Source: a virus
Virus record (IMG/VR): IMGVR_UViG_3300010354_013305
Span: 1-31,920 of that record
DNA length: 31,920 nt
Reading direction: 5' to 3' (one strand)
Shown here: one piece after another, positions 14,298 to 25,600 of the stretch
Layout of the letters: every line of letters begins with the position of its first letter
Numbering within the stretch: position 1 is the first letter of the stretch
Made by a program: the position numbers and the translations under genes
The notes under the pieces: model-generated
The model's database searches: none
What the model was told of the DNA's origin: nothing
Seen by the model: the letters and a program-made list of their open reading frames with translations, nothing else

Positions 14298-17200
14298 AGA
14301 CATTCCATGCTGCTGAATTAAATTTAATGTACTTTGGATTATCATATGATTCAACAGCAGTAATTACATATCTATCAAATTCGAAGTCAAATGTTTTAAA
14401 ATCAAATTTTAATAGCTTAATCTTGTTCATAATTGTGGTAGCATGACCTGGTTTGCAGTAGCAAATTGGAACAGCTAAGGTATATCCTAATATCTTCGTT
14501 GTTCCTTGCTGAGGAGTTAGCATCCACAAAGGTAAGTATTCTTGGTTATTAGCTCCAGCTTGTTTGATCTTATTACGCATATTTTTAATGCTTGCTGGAT
14601 AGACCTTACTTAGATTATCTGAATCTACAGTTATAACATCTGAAAAAATATCTAAATCTGCAAACTGTGGTCTGTAGATCATAGGATACGGTTCGCTTAA
14701 TTCAGCTATTTTATCATTTAACGGTCCTTCGATAGTATTGTAAGGTGTAGTATTAACATAAAGTTGCTTGTTATTATCGTTGATCGGTATCTTAACCGAT
14801 CCAGCAACTTGCGAATAGGGGTCTATTAGTTCAACATAGACTATCTCATATTCTACATTGTTGCTACCATTTTTCTTAGCTTGAGCAGTTTTTACTTTTC
14901 CGAAGTTTAATCTTCTTCTTTTAAAATTACTTTCTGCTAGGTTAGCATAAATTTCTGCTTGTTTAGTTTCGATCCCTGCAAACAACAGCATTTTTTGTTC
15001 GATCTGGATACCAAACGCAGGATCGTCTTGCCTATATAATATACTCGGATCAAAGATACTTGGATCTGTAACAAATCGAGTCCATTTTTCTCTTTTTTCG
15101 ATTTTAGGCAAAGGCTGAATATAGACATTACTGTATACCTTAGTATCGGTAGTATCTATGTCAATTCGGAAAGTCCTTGAAGTTATGCTATAATTAAACT
15201 GATCTTTAGCTTCAACAGTAAAGGTATATGACTTGTCAAATGTAGTTAGATTATTGTCATATGATGTATATTGTTTCTGTCCGTTGATAATATCATAGAA
15301 TCTTAATATTCCATCTTTATCAGGATTCTTTATAAAGCTGCTGTTTGCAGTTATATTATTTAATGCTAGTTTGTTAACAAAAATCTTAGTGCCATTAACA
15401 AATGTAATTTCAGCTTGACCCCCGGGTAAGTTTTCATTTCGTATGATCCACCCTGGCTTAATAGATGCGCTAAAAGTTGAGGGGATGTTAATTATATCAG
15501 AATTAAAATTGAATTTAACTGGGATATCATTGTACAATTCGCTGCCGTAGAGGTTAACAGTTCCGGCAATGTTTCCATAGCGTGTGAGTGTTAGGCCAGG
15601 CGGAAGCTTATTTAATCTACCATCTGTATTATATCTAGTGCTGGATAGGCTGTAAGTGATCAGATTATTGTTAATAAGACTCTCTGCCTGAACATTTAGT
15701 ATAGATTGTGTACCTGTTTTTAAATTTCCTAGATACGGATCTGTAATCCAACGGATTGAGCTATCAATTTCTCCTATGACATTAATTGTAAATGTTTTAC
15801 TATCAGAGACTGTGTCGCCTTCAGACGCAAATAATACAAGCCTTTTAATCAGTGTATCACCAGGACCTATTTCAGACTTTTTAGGAATGAAACTTAATAG
15901 ATCAGTATCAAATGGAATATCAGCTTCTAATCCTAGTTCTGGTCTTTCAACATTAGTAATAGTTATAGCCTGATAAGGCCCTTGAGAAAGTGGTAAATCT
16001 CGAGCATTGCCAAATCGATATTCAACACCGTCCCAGTTAAAGTATCTCGATTCAACTCGACTTCTAGGAATAGTTAGTGGGTTGATGATAATCTCATTAT
16101 CTCCGGTAGCCGCATCATAGGCAAGAATAACACCATCAGTTCTTGTTTCTGTGCTTGAATACAGAGATTCATCGTAGCCAATTACATCGTATAGTCCAGT
16201 AACGTCGTCTATGTCAACTGGTCGATCAAAGTAGAAATAGTTATGATCGTCTTTTACTTCGTACGATTCTATAGTATAATAGGTATCATCCATTAGTAAT
16301 TTAATACCTACTAACGATCCAGCTTCTTGATCATCTAGTGTACCGTCAACACTAAATGGATCGTAAAGTTTAATCCCGTCGTCTCCTCTCATTACGGTCT
16401 CGTAGACATAAGAATAAATTACTGTTGGTTCGAGTTGGTCAGGATCGTATGAAGTTGCAGTAACAGTAAATTTGTACTCTTTTGTAACAGCTGGTTGCCG
16501 TTTTACATATCCTAGTATTTCACCAGTTAAACTGTCTATGTCGCATCCAGGAGGTAACAGGCTAGGAGTTCCATCTGGATTCGTGTCTTCAAGTGTGTAT
16601 AATATTTTTCCAGTGTTTTCACAATTTTGTAGTGTGTCTAAATATAAAGTGAAGTAATTATTGGCTCTTTTAAATCCTAGGTTACTAGGTGTTAACCATA
16701 CTGGAGTTCTAACTCTAGTCGAATCAGCAGTAAATACTCCAGTAGCTACATTCATGATAGTATTATCTGTAGTAAAGAAATCGTCAGCTACTACATATAT
16801 TTTAAAAGTACGATCAACAGTGGTTTCGTAATCAGTAGCACTAACAATGAACTCGTAGTATCTGTTAAGTCTTCTAGGCTGATCGATGGGAATTGAGTAG
16901 TCGTATTCTTCGCTATCGTACGGAAAGCTACTAAATCCAGTTTCGTTATTTGCAGTAAAATCGTACGGAGCACTGTCAAATATATTAGAGTCAAAAGTAC
17001 CGTCACCGTCGGATTCAGATTGATATGGCAAGCACCCAATAATACCAACTAATCGGCCATCGTCAGTGAGACTAATTCCAGGTGGTAATGATCCTGCCTT
17101 TAACAAATATGTTAATTGTTGCCCAGAGGGTAAGTCAGGGTCGGTAGCTAGTAACGGGTAATCAATTGGTATATTATCTAATATAAATGTTAGATTGTTG

Positions 17201-17760
17201 GCTCCGATCGGCAATAATCCTGCCGGAGTAATCCAAGTTGGATTATCTGCTCCTTGAACTGGTATAATAAATGTACGATCACTAATAGAGTTATCACTAG
17301 ATCTACTAGCTCTTATCACAAATTTAAAATTCTTAGTTCTTGGTACTTGAAATGCTGCTCCGATAATGTTAGTTTGTGATATAAAAAGTCCAGGAGGGAG
17401 TTGTCCGCTAACTACAGTATAATTAAATAATCCTTTAACAGTACCGGACGCATTAGTTGGAAATAAATCAGATCCTGCTAATCTATAAGTGAAACTAGTT
17501 GAGTTAAGTTTAGAAATTACTATACCGTCTTTTATGCTAAATGAGCTATCAGAAGTACAAGATAGGGTAAATTGATCTCCTGCTATAAGATTTATAGCTT
17601 CTTGAGTTACTACAGTAACAATGTTATTAGTTCTAGAAATCGTTATTATATTATAAGTTTCAATCGGCAAAGGAATCTCGACACTACTAGCTTCGTTAAT
17701 AGCATCGAACTGATAGCCTGAATTCTGATTCCATACTGTTAATGGCATTATTTCGACCAT
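14296..17760 (-). CDS. Giant structural protein with Ig-like (He_PIG-type) repeats
   Basis: A 1154-aa virion-type protein with at least four LPPG repeats typical of putative-Ig (He_PIG/cadherin-like) domains: GQLPPGL, GSLPPGI, SLLPPGC and NKLPPGL. Each is followed by a TGxIxG-like strand and an (F/Y)xFxVxAxS strand. WITPAGLLP / WLTPSNLGF linkers recur between modules. No signal peptide. The start is either ATG 17760 (12 nt after AAAGG) or ATG 17748, which shares a base with the protease stop (TAATG); both begin the same protein. It is probably a long tail/baseplate-attached adhesin, and is translated straight after the subtilase. Confidence 0.82.
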   Translation of the reverse strand: MVEIMPLTVWNQNSGYQFDAINEASSVEIPLPIETYNIITISRTNNIVTVVTQEAINLIAGDQFTLSCTSDSSFSIKDGIVISKLNSTSFTYRLAGSDLFPTNASGTVKGLFNYTVVSGQLPPGLFISQTNIIGAAFQVPRTKNFKFVIRASRSSDNSISDRTFIIPVQGADNPTWITPAGLLPIGANNLTFILDNIPIDYPLLATDPDLPSGQQLTYLLKAGSLPPGISLTDDGRLVGIIGCLPYQSESDGDGTFDSNIFDSAPYDFTANNETGFSSFPYDSEEYDYSIPIDQPRRLNRYYEFIVSATDYETTVDRTFKIYVVADDFFTTDNTIMNVATGVFTADSTRVRTPVWLTPSNLGFKRANNYFTLYLDTLQNCENTGKILYTLEDTNPDGTPSLLPPGCDIDSLTGEILGYVKRQPAVTKEYKFTVTATSYDPDQLEPTVIYSYVYETVMRGDDGIKLYDPFSVDGTLDDQEAGSLVGIKLLMDDTYYTIESYEVKDDHNYFYFDRPVDIDDVTGLYDVIGYDESLYSSTETRTDGVILAYDAATGDNEIIINPLTIPRSRVESRYFNWDGVEYRFGNARDLPLSQGPYQAITITNVERPELGLEADIPFDTDLLSFIPKKSEIGPGDTLIKRLVLFASEGDTVSDSKTFTINVIGEIDSSIRWITDPYLGNLKTGTQSILNVQAESLINNNLITYSLSSTRYNTDGRLNKLPPGLTLTRYGNIAGTVNLYGSELYNDIPVKFNFNSDIINIPSTFSASIKPGWIIRNENLPGGQAEITFVNGTKIFVNKLALNNITANSSFIKNPDKDGILRFYDIINGQKQYTSYDNNLTTFDKSYTFTVEAKDQFNYSITSRTFRIDIDTTDTKVYSNVYIQPLPKIEKREKWTRFVTDPSIFDPSILYRQDDPAFGIQIEQKMLLFAGIETKQAEIYANLAESNFKRRRLNFGKVKTAQAKKNGSNNVEYEIVYVELIDPYSQVAGSVKIPINDNNKQLYVNTTPYNTIEGPLNDKIAELSEPYPMIYRPQFADLDIFSDVITVDSDNLSKVYPASIKNMRNKIKQAGANNQEYLPLWMLTPQQGTTKILGYTLAVPICYCKPGHATTIMNKIKLLKFDFKTFDFEFDRYVITAVESYDNPKYIKFNSAAWNV

Positions 17761-19322
17761 AATCTAAAACTACCTTTAAGATCATAACCAATATTTTTGG
17801 CGTAAGGTGAGTATAAGAATTTATTAGGTCCTCCTTGTAGGCTTCTGCTATTGCTGTAGTCATTGTCGAGACCAGACGAATATAATTGATTAGTTTTAGA
17901 AGCTACATTATTCAACCAATCTTTACACTGTTGTGAAGTTGCATGAGGGTTAACTTGTAAAAATAATGCTAATAATCCAGTTACTTGCGGAGCTGCCATT
18001 GATGTTCCTGAAATTCTAGCTATTTTATAAGTACTTGACCCTGGATAATATAACCAAGAATAGTTTGTACTATTATTTGTAGCAGAAGTAATGTATGTTC
18101 CGGGAGCTGCGATATGAACTCCCGGACCTCTTTCTGAGCTCGATGAAAGTTGTTCTGTTGAAGAATCATAAGATGTAGCGTCAACATTTGATACAATGAT
18201 TGTATCAGCACTCCACGGTGTTCCACCACGGTGGTAGTATATGGGATCACCAGCTGGTATAATTCCGTAGGCAAAATCAGCAGTGTAAGTATAATGATTA
18301 TCCCAATCTAGTCCTCCGGGAAGATCAATTTTATGATAATAGTTTCCGGCAGCTCTAACAACAATAACTCCAGCGTCAGTTAGTTCTTCTTGGTTGACAT
18401 CGTCTGGACCGTATATTAAGGTGTGCGCACTATTAACATTACCCCAATTAGAACTAGTTGTTGTTCCTCTATTAATACCTCTATAATTAATAGCTGATAT
18501 ACTTCCACCTAGACCGTTATTATTATAATACCAACGATACCCCCAACTTTGATTTACTATAGTTGGCCTTCTAGATCCAGTTTTTGGATCAATTGGCTTT
18601 TTTAAGTGCCACATTCTAATAGCATCAAATGCATCAGCATCTAAGTAATCGTATCTTGCAGAGTAAATTTTAGCACCTTTAGCCCATCCGTACAACTTAC
18701 CTGCTGCTATTCCTGCTACATGAGATCCGTGATTTCCTACATCTCCGTAGTGCCCTGTCATCATAGCGCCCGGCAACCCCGAGACTGCATACCAATCATG
18801 CTCAATGAATCTAGTTTCCCCATTGTTGTCTAACCATTCAGGATGTCCTGATTGTACGCCGTTGTCATGAATTACAATATCAACGCCAGTGCCGTCGATA
18901 CAATAATCATAATTTGATCCTAATGATTGTTGTACAATCGATTCGACTGAGGATCTTCTCAACCCCCAATTTACTTGATCTTGAGAAATAATCGCTGTTC
19001 CTCGTGTAAAGTTACCGTATTGTATGGCTCCATGTGCTTTAAGATCAGGGGGCGCGGGTACAGCTATCGCTGCTACTCTTGGGTCATTTTTTAAAATTAA
19101 GGCTTCTTGATCAGTTAACGCATAATGACAACTTCGAATACTACCTGGTCGATTATTAACAATATCTACTATTCGATCAGGAATAGTAGACAGGTTTTGT
19201 GTATTCGACTCCATATCATTCCAGAATTCGTCATGATTAACATCTTTTTTAAGAGAAACTATATATTCTCTTTCAGGTTCTGTTGGTGCTGGAGAAGCTT
19301 CTAACGGGTCGTTTATTTGCAT
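17748..19322 (-). CDS. Subtilisin-family serine protease (S8)
   Basis: A 524-aa protease with an intact triad: D153 in IVIHDNG, H198 in GNHGSHVAG and S441 in SGTSMAAP, plus the oxyanion Asn in RAAGN (N327). Residues about 18-95 resemble an inhibitor-type propeptide (REYIVSLKKD ... AAIAVPAPP). There is no signal peptide, so it is not exported by the host Sec route; it may act in virion assembly or be carried on the particle. It lies between two adhesin genes, 10 nt after one and overlapping the other, with AAGGA 5 nt from the ATG. A subtilase inside a phage fibre operon is unusual; fibre maturation or host-surface digestion are the leading options. Confidence 0.93.
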   Translation of the reverse strand: MQINDPLEASPAPTEPEREYIVSLKKDVNHDEFWNDMESNTQNLSTIPDRIVDIVNNRPGSIRSCHYALTDQEALILKNDPRVAAIAVPAPPDLKAHGAIQYGNFTRGTAIISQDQVNWGLRRSSVESIVQQSLGSNYDYCIDGTGVDIVIHDNGVQSGHPEWLDNNGETRFIEHDWYAVSGLPGAMMTGHYGDVGNHGSHVAGIAAGKLYGWAKGAKIYSARYDYLDADAFDAIRMWHLKKPIDPKTGSRRPTIVNQSWGYRWYYNNNGLGGSISAINYRGINRGTTTSSNWGNVNSAHTLIYGPDDVNQEELTDAGVIVVRAAGNYYHKIDLPGGLDWDNHYTYTADFAYGIIPAGDPIYYHRGGTPWSADTIIVSNVDATSYDSSTEQLSSSSERGPGVHIAAPGTYITSATNNSTNYSWLYYPGSSTYKIARISGTSMAAPQVTGLLALFLQVNPHATSQQCKDWLNNVASKTNQLYSSGLDNDYSNSRSLQGGPNKFLYSPYAKNIGYDLKGSFRLWSK

Positions 19323-19331
19323 AATAATCCT

Positions 19332-21290
19332 TTATGCGGCTGAGCCATCGTCGATGTTAATCCAAGAACCATTCTGATATCCTTGAAGTTTGTTAACTGT
19401 AACATTATATATTAAGTCACCGTTTTGTGCCGTTATGTTATTTCTTTCAGCAGTTGAAAACTGTGCTAGTCTAAATGGGCTAGTAGTAACTGAAACTCTG
19501 TTGCCTGCTGTAAGATCAATGTTTGTTTCGCTGAAAACCTCAGGGGTTCCTGTTTGAGTTGAAATAAACGATCCTGCTGTTACAGCCCCTGTAACTGTTA
19601 AATTGTTTTCAACATTTAAGTTACTGCGCATTACTACGCCGGGTATAATTTCAAAGTCTCCGGAGTCATCAGTGTCGATGCTATTTGGGAGTATTATTGT
19701 TGGAGCAGACACTGTTATCGATGTTGGCGAATCAATAACTAACGCATCTGTTTTGTAAATATCTGCATCAACTCTAATGTTGAAAACATCAACAATATTT
19801 CTAACAGAATTTGAAGGTTGAACATTACACTTAACAGCAGATCCTTCTATGTTGCCGATAATGTTGATATTCCCAGTTCCTGTAATGTTAAAACTGTTTA
19901 GATCTAGGTTGCTAGATAAAGTACCACCAACAGATGATAACAGGTTTCCTATATCGTCTAATTGACTAATATCTAAGTTTGAAATAGTTGCACCAACAGG
20001 AAATGTTATGTTAGTCGATGAAAATTCGATATTTCCCGAGGATGTTATAGTTAATGTACCTGTTCGATTAATGTCGGCATTAACACGATTAAGATTATAA
20101 TCGATAAGTGTAGTTGAGTCAGAGCCAATAAGATTACCGTAAAAACTTGTAGCTGCAACATACCCGCCAATTAGTATGTTACCTTGTCCGGTAATTTCAT
20201 ATCCATTTAATACTAGGTCGGCTTGTAACGGCCCACCTATATATAGACTTCCGCTAGGTCCTAAAGGTACTCCACCGATAGTTGACCCACTTGGAATGTT
20301 AACAGCACTAGATCCATTATTAGTGATTCGAGCATCACCAATCCATAGACTAGTTCCTGATAAGTATAAGTCTCTAAACTTATAGACACTACTACCTAGG
20401 TCATAAGCACTGTCTGAACTAGGAATAATATTTCCGCCTAATGTTACATTGCTACTAAGATGAATCGGTGTACTTAGTGATCCAAGATGAACTTCAAGAG
20501 TGTTTAAAGTACCAATAAAAACGGTTCCTTCATTTCCACCAACTCCAACCCCTCCCCGAATTGTTACATTTCCACCTGTCTGTCCTCCATCGCCGCCTCC
20601 TAGAGTAACACCGCCTCCGTTCACTTGTCCGTACCCGCCAACTAGGCTAAGTGTACCACCAGCACTATTAATAGATCCTCCAGCGCCGCCGGACATTAAA
20701 ATATCTCCACCACTGCCAGTACCGTTTCCGTTACCAGCAATGATGTTAATATCTCCTCCTTCAACACCGCTGTATGTTGTGTTTACTCCCCTGAGGTTTA
20801 TGTTCCCAGAAACAGTAGTTCCATCAACAGAATAGAAAGTCAAATCACCACTAGTTCCAGTTCCGTACAAAGCAGAAGCAGTAATATTACCAGTTCCGGT
20901 GATATCAAATCCATTTGTGTCTAAGTTTCCTCCAAGTTGAGGGGTTGTATCTTGAGAGACACTAGATATTCCGGTATCAGTTGACTCAATTGTAATTGTA
21001 CTAGCATCAGTTCTAGTTAGTGTAATATTTGATCCGGCAGCAAATTTAACATCGTCAGTTGTTCCATTACTTCCAGATAATCTTAAATTAACACCGCCGG
21101 TAGCAGTCTCTGCACTAATATTATATGTAGAACCACCTCCACCTCCACCTCCTGTGACTAATACACCCCCGGTCGTAGACCCATCACCTACAAATACCTC
21201 TTTATTATCTGTAGTGTAAATTAGCTCACCTTCCTCGGGTGTAATTGATTGTCGTTGAGCGTCAGTTCCTCTTCTTAATTTTAATGCCAT
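19332..21290 (-). CDS. Fibre/adhesin with polyglycine block
   Basis: A 652-aa structural protein. It begins MALKLRRGTDAQRQSITPEE followed by GELIYTTDNKEVFVGDG, a known start of phage fibre and head-fibre proteins that differs from the NDGxGDS module of its neighbours. A Gly stretch at 47-53 is followed by beta-strand repeats, then a GGDI/GG-rich block at about 178-254 like those in the left-edge gene. Later repeats are TGxGNI-type. AGGA is 8 nt before the ATG. Probably a trimeric receptor-binding or accessory fibre; C-terminal ...GSWINIDDGSAA. Confidence 0.8.
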   Translation of the reverse strand: MALKLRRGTDAQRQSITPEEGELIYTTDNKEVFVGDGSTTGGVLVTGGGGGGGSTYNISAETATGGVNLRLSGSNGTTDDVKFAAGSNITLTRTDASTITIESTDTGISSVSQDTTPQLGGNLDTNGFDITGTGNITASALYGTGTSGDLTFYSVDGTTVSGNINLRGVNTTYSGVEGGDINIIAGNGNGTGSGGDILMSGGAGGSINSAGGTLSLVGGYGQVNGGGVTLGGGDGGQTGGNVTIRGGVGVGGNEGTVFIGTLNTLEVHLGSLSTPIHLSSNVTLGGNIIPSSDSAYDLGSSVYKFRDLYLSGTSLWIGDARITNNGSSAVNIPSGSTIGGVPLGPSGSLYIGGPLQADLVLNGYEITGQGNILIGGYVAATSFYGNLIGSDSTTLIDYNLNRVNADINRTGTLTITSSGNIEFSSTNITFPVGATISNLDISQLDDIGNLLSSVGGTLSSNLDLNSFNITGTGNINIIGNIEGSAVKCNVQPSNSVRNIVDVFNIRVDADIYKTDALVIDSPTSITVSAPTIILPNSIDTDDSGDFEIIPGVVMRSNLNVENNLTVTGAVTAGSFISTQTGTPEVFSETNIDLTAGNRVSVTTSPFRLAQFSTAERNNITAQNGDLIYNVTVNKLQGYQNGSWINIDDGSAA

Positions 21291-21303
21291 AATTTGTTCC
21301 TAA

Positions 21304-22593
21304 TTAAATTGTTCCTAAATCAAGAGTGAAACCACTCGGAGAAAGAAAGGTTCCAAAGTCTAAATTCCCTCCCCCGCCACTAGCAACATTACCGGGTTTC
21401 CAAAGGTTAGTAGAGTTATCCCATACTAATGCTTGACCATTTGTCGGCGGAGTACTTGAGGTATCAACATCATTTAAATCGTTTACAGAGTGATTGGAAA
21501 TAGACTCAACTGTTCCGAAAAAGTGTTCGGCATTTCGATCAACTAACAAAGAAGATCCGTCGTTACTAATTAAGTCGCCAAACAGATTTCCGTATACTGA
21601 TCCTATTAAATACCCTTCAACATGACCGTTTAGTTTTGAATTATCAACATCTAAAACTAATACAGTTCCTGCGGTATTTTTAACATTACCGTGATGATCA
21701 CCAGTTACTGTTCCCGACACTGTTCCTTCAAGCCCGCCGTAAAATTTATTATTAACAGCATCAACTAACAAGCTGCTGTCGTCAGCAAATAAAGATCCTC
21801 TAAAATCGCCAACTATATTTCCGTAGACATTTCCGTAGACATTTCCTGTTACATCTCCAGTAACTGGGCCTACAAATTGTAAAGATGTTACAGTATCATA
21901 GACAGTGACTGGTCCAGTAATTCCTGCACTTGTTGTAACTGTAAGGTCGTTAATTGTAATAGAATTACTAGAAATATTGTTAGATATGTTAATATTTTGA
22001 GCGCTGATATCATTAGTAACAACTAAGTGGTTCCCTATACTAACATCACTCCAAAAGTCAGTTTCATGAAGTACAGTGATTAATCCGCTATCTATAGCAT
22101 AGATAGCATTTGTGTATAAAGTACCACTCAGCCGAGTAGACGCTGAAATAGTATCTGTAACTAGCGTATTAAAAGTACTAGTTCCTGAGCTAGTAACATT
22201 GCCTGTTAAGTTTCCAGTAACATTACCAACTACATTGCCTGTTAAGTTTCCGTTTATAGTTGAACCAGCTAGTCCTGTGATGACTCCAGTTACATTACCA
22301 GCAAGATTGGCACTAATAGTGCCAGTAGTAGAAATAACAATTTTTTCGTTATCACTAGTTAATGTTAAGTTATTTCCAGCTGCTATTTTTTTTAACTGTA
22401 TTTCACTACCGGATTCTTGGTAGAATAAGCCTTCTCCAGTTGATCCTAGATTGACTACAGTTGTATCATCTTGAAGATTGTTTTCGATATAAACGAAGTT
22501 ATCGTTAATCTTCTTCATGGCTACTCGTAAGGTATCACCGTTACCGTCGTTCGGTACAGATCCTAGATTAATGAATTGCATTTGAGTAGTCAT
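21304..22593 (-). CDS. Fibre protein with GN(V/L)TGN repeats
   Basis: A 429-aa structural protein. The N-terminal module INLGSVPNDGNGDTLRVAMKKINDNF matches the other fibres. The middle holds short beta-repeats of the form GNxTGNxxGN (for example NLTGNVVGNVTGNLTGNVTS and GDVTGNVYGNVYGNIVGDF), suggesting a repetitive shaft. The end contains NDLNDVDTSSTPPTNGQALVW and a Gly run, then a hydrophobic tip. An AATAAATA box and a weak AAGAGA ribosome site precede the ATG. Confidence 0.8.
   Translation of the reverse strand: MTTQMQFINLGSVPNDGNGDTLRVAMKKINDNFVYIENNLQDDTTVVNLGSTGEGLFYQESGSEIQLKKIAAGNNLTLTSDNEKIVISTTGTISANLAGNVTGVITGLAGSTINGNLTGNVVGNVTGNLTGNVTSSGTSTFNTLVTDTISASTRLSGTLYTNAIYAIDSGLITVLHETDFWSDVSIGNHLVVTNDISAQNINISNNISSNSITINDLTVTTSAGITGPVTVYDTVTSLQFVGPVTGDVTGNVYGNVYGNIVGDFRGSLFADDSSLLVDAVNNKFYGGLEGTVSGTVTGDHHGNVKNTAGTVLVLDVDNSKLNGHVEGYLIGSVYGNLFGDLISNDGSSLLVDRNAEHFFGTVESISNHSVNDLNDVDTSSTPPTNGQALVWDNSTNLWKPGNVASGGGGNLDFGTFLSPSGFTLDLGTI
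21821..22251 (-). repeat. Direct repeats encoding the fibre shaft
   Basis: A 20-bp sequence occurs exactly twice, at 22196-22215 and 22232-22251 (36-bp period), and a 12-bp unit (ccgtagacattt) is tandem near 21826-21850. They encode GNLTGNV and GNVYGNV shaft repeats. Such repeats can expand or contract by recombination. Confidence 0.6.
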
Positions 22594-22612
22594 ATTTTTT
22601 TCTCTTATCCAT

Positions 22613-22620
22613 TATTTATT
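22613..22620 (-). promoter_or_regulatory. Late-promoter-like box AATAAATA
   Basis: Lies 19 nt before the ATG of the 429-aa fibre; a T4-like start site would leave a leader of about 13 nt. It sits in the 39-nt gap between the two fibre genes. Confidence 0.5.
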
Positions 22621-22632
22621 GTTTTTAAACTT

Positions 22633-25600
22633 TTAAAATCTACCTACAGCAACTTCGATAATACCTTCACCGTCAGTTAGCTTGTCTGCTAGCGATTTTC
22701 CAATAACTGTTCCTACTCGAGGATGGTTATTTACTATTGCATATCCAGGTTTTGCACTAGTTACAAGTAGGTCACCTTTCTTAACACGCCCTAGTACTTT
22801 ACAAGGGGTTCTTCCTTGCAAAGCTATACAGGCTACTGTTCCTGTTAGATCTTTATTCATTATATACGCAGGGTTAGTAGTAACTACACCTGCAACTCTA
22901 TGATCACCGAACTGATCAGTGGTAGTTGTTTCGAATCCAACTCCACCAAACACTAAGACTGTACCAGGGTCGTAGGTTTGGTCTGCTGTATACTTTTCTG
23001 CTAAGTCAGCATAAGTGGCTTGTAGACTGCTTCCAGAACTAAGACTCCAAGTCCCTGTTAAGGTTCCGGCAGTACCAGAACCTCCTGTAGTGACTGTAGT
23101 TGTAGTAATACTACCTACACTGATGCCACTGGCAGTGGTACTTCCTCGACCCACAACATCGTTAAGTGTTGATGTTTCTGTGTAACCAGTAATGAATCCA
23201 GCACCATTAGTTAATTGATTAGTATTAGTTGGTATAGTTATAACACCGGTTCCGCTGTTATAAGCACCACTACCTGCTGTGAAACTAAGTGATCCTCGAG
23301 CTCGGCTATCTGTATAGTAAAGATTTGTTCCTTCGCTGACATTAGAAGTTGATATACTTACAGATCCGCCAAGACTAACGCTTGTTCCGGCAACTGTAAT
23401 ACTACTATTAGCTAGTTGACCGTTTGTGATCCCAGCTGTAGCACTTAGGTTGGATGTTGTTAGGCCTGTAATAGTATTACTACCTGCTGCAATGGTCTTA
23501 TTTGTAAGAGTCATTGCCCCAGACTGTACCCAACCAGCAGTTGCTCCGTCTTTTGGTTGCCAAGTACCGGCGCCTCCACTTCCTACTCTTGGGTCAGCAA
23601 GACTAATAATATTGAAATTGCCCATGTTAACATTTCCGCTAAACGGTACTGAACCGTCTAAAGGAAAGAATCCAGGTCCGATCTTATTTGGAACTACAGT
23701 GTTTGTAACTCCGTTACTGTTTAATCCTAGTCGTCTGTTAATGTAAGTTCTTACAGCACTTTCAGTAGGTACAGTGTCTCCAGCACCACCGAGCGTGCCT
23801 CCCATACTGTCATCGGTTGAGAATTCTCTAACAACAGTTCCTCTTTTAAACCCAAACCCATCAAGGTTACTTAACGCAATTTGAGCACTAAATGTAACAG
23901 TTCCAGTTCCTTGGTCTACTTCGAAGAATCGACCTACTCTAAAGAATCCGTCTTGGTCTGTGCCCATAAAGAATACACGACCTTTGGACTTTTCTTGAGT
24001 CTGTGCCTTTGAAGCTCCACCTGAGTCGTCAACTGCATCGTCTGCTGATACAGGCTCAAACCCGACCTCAGGCTGACCAAAAATTAAGTTAGGGTAGTTA
24101 GTGGTATTAAATCCTCCAGTACCGATATCTAAGAAATCATGTCCGGTAGCTCTACAAGTACTAATATCTACAGTAACTTCGGCGGCTACTTGCGCTATCT
24201 CAGTAGATGATCCAATTGGGTAAGCAGAATTAGTTGTACCGTACGCTCCTCTAGTTACTCCAGTAAATGAAGTTCCAGTTTTACCGGTATAGTTAAAGAC
24301 TTCGTTATTTCTTTTGTTTGCAGTACCTGTAGCGGCTGTAGACGAAATAGCTGATCCAACTTGACTATATTTAAATTGTGTTGAAGTAAGACCACTGCTT
24401 AATACAGTGGCTTTACCGATATTAATTTCTGGGTATTCTACGCAGATTACTTCGACAACATCACCGGCGCTTAGATAGTGGTTGGCGCTAGTAGTTACTG
24501 TAACAATGTCAGATGATTTAGCAATGTTGCTAATCTGACTGGTAAGATTTATAATAAATGATCCAGTTGAAGTAAATCCAGTAGTATCATTGGCATTTAT
24601 TGTGCTGATCGATCCACTGCTTGGAATGGCCGTTGTAGTTAGGTATGTAGTTGGACTTTTCTTAAGTCCAGCTCTGATATCCTCGCCGATAGCAATTCTT
24701 GTGTCAGCAGGCAATGCTGAGTTGATGTTAATGATAGCATAATCGTTACTACCGCTTTCTCCTGGATCTGTTCCAGGAGGCAAATAACTTGTAATAGTTC
24801 TTTTAAACCCTTTAGTAATTGGAGGAACATTGCTGTTAGTAGATGAGTTCCAACGATCAACCCAAGCAAATTCCATAATTCCGCTATTAAGTCTATCAGG
24901 ATCATCACCGGCTAACCCTTCAATCCTAATTTGAGTAGCTCCTGCAAGAGCGTTTTGATTTACAACACGCATAGCAACATAGTCAAATGTGGCGTCAAAT
25001 TCTACAACAGCAGTGTCGCTCTTAAGATTGTCATCTTGACCGTAGGTTGGGTCACTAGGGATTAGATCGTTATTATAATAATTACTATCAAATGTAATTG
25101 TTCTATAAATTGTATCAGAAGTATCATAAGTGAAGTCTAACGCAGTACTTGGTCTTGTTGGGGCGTTAGCTTCGATCTCTCTGAATTTAAAATTTTGATT
25201 ACTACGAATTATAACATATTCATTATGATCACAGCTTTCAGAAAGAACTTGTCCTTCGGCAGTAGTACCGTCTGATCGAAGGTTAATTTTAGCTAATGGT
25301 ATACTTGGGTTACTTCCGTCAGTGACCATTTCAATATTGTTTACTACATATCTAGTTGGTCCACTGTTTCCGTGATGTATTTCTAGTTCGGAGGTTGAAT
25401 AGGGGATATGCTCGTAATTATAAATTATAACAGATATGTCACCTTGTTGATTTACTCCTGCACTGCTACTTGAAAAATCACCGGCACTATAGACCTGTAC
25501 AACCTGAATCATATTATCTTCTAGTACAATGGGATCAGGAATTTCATTTGGATCAGATCCTTCTGCTTTAAGTCCATAAAAACCGTGAGCACTTGACCCA

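Noticed and set aside
20500-20835. Proline-rich plus-strand frame of 111 codons
   Set aside because: Same effect: antisense of the polyglycine block in the 652-aa adhesin; no ribosome site.
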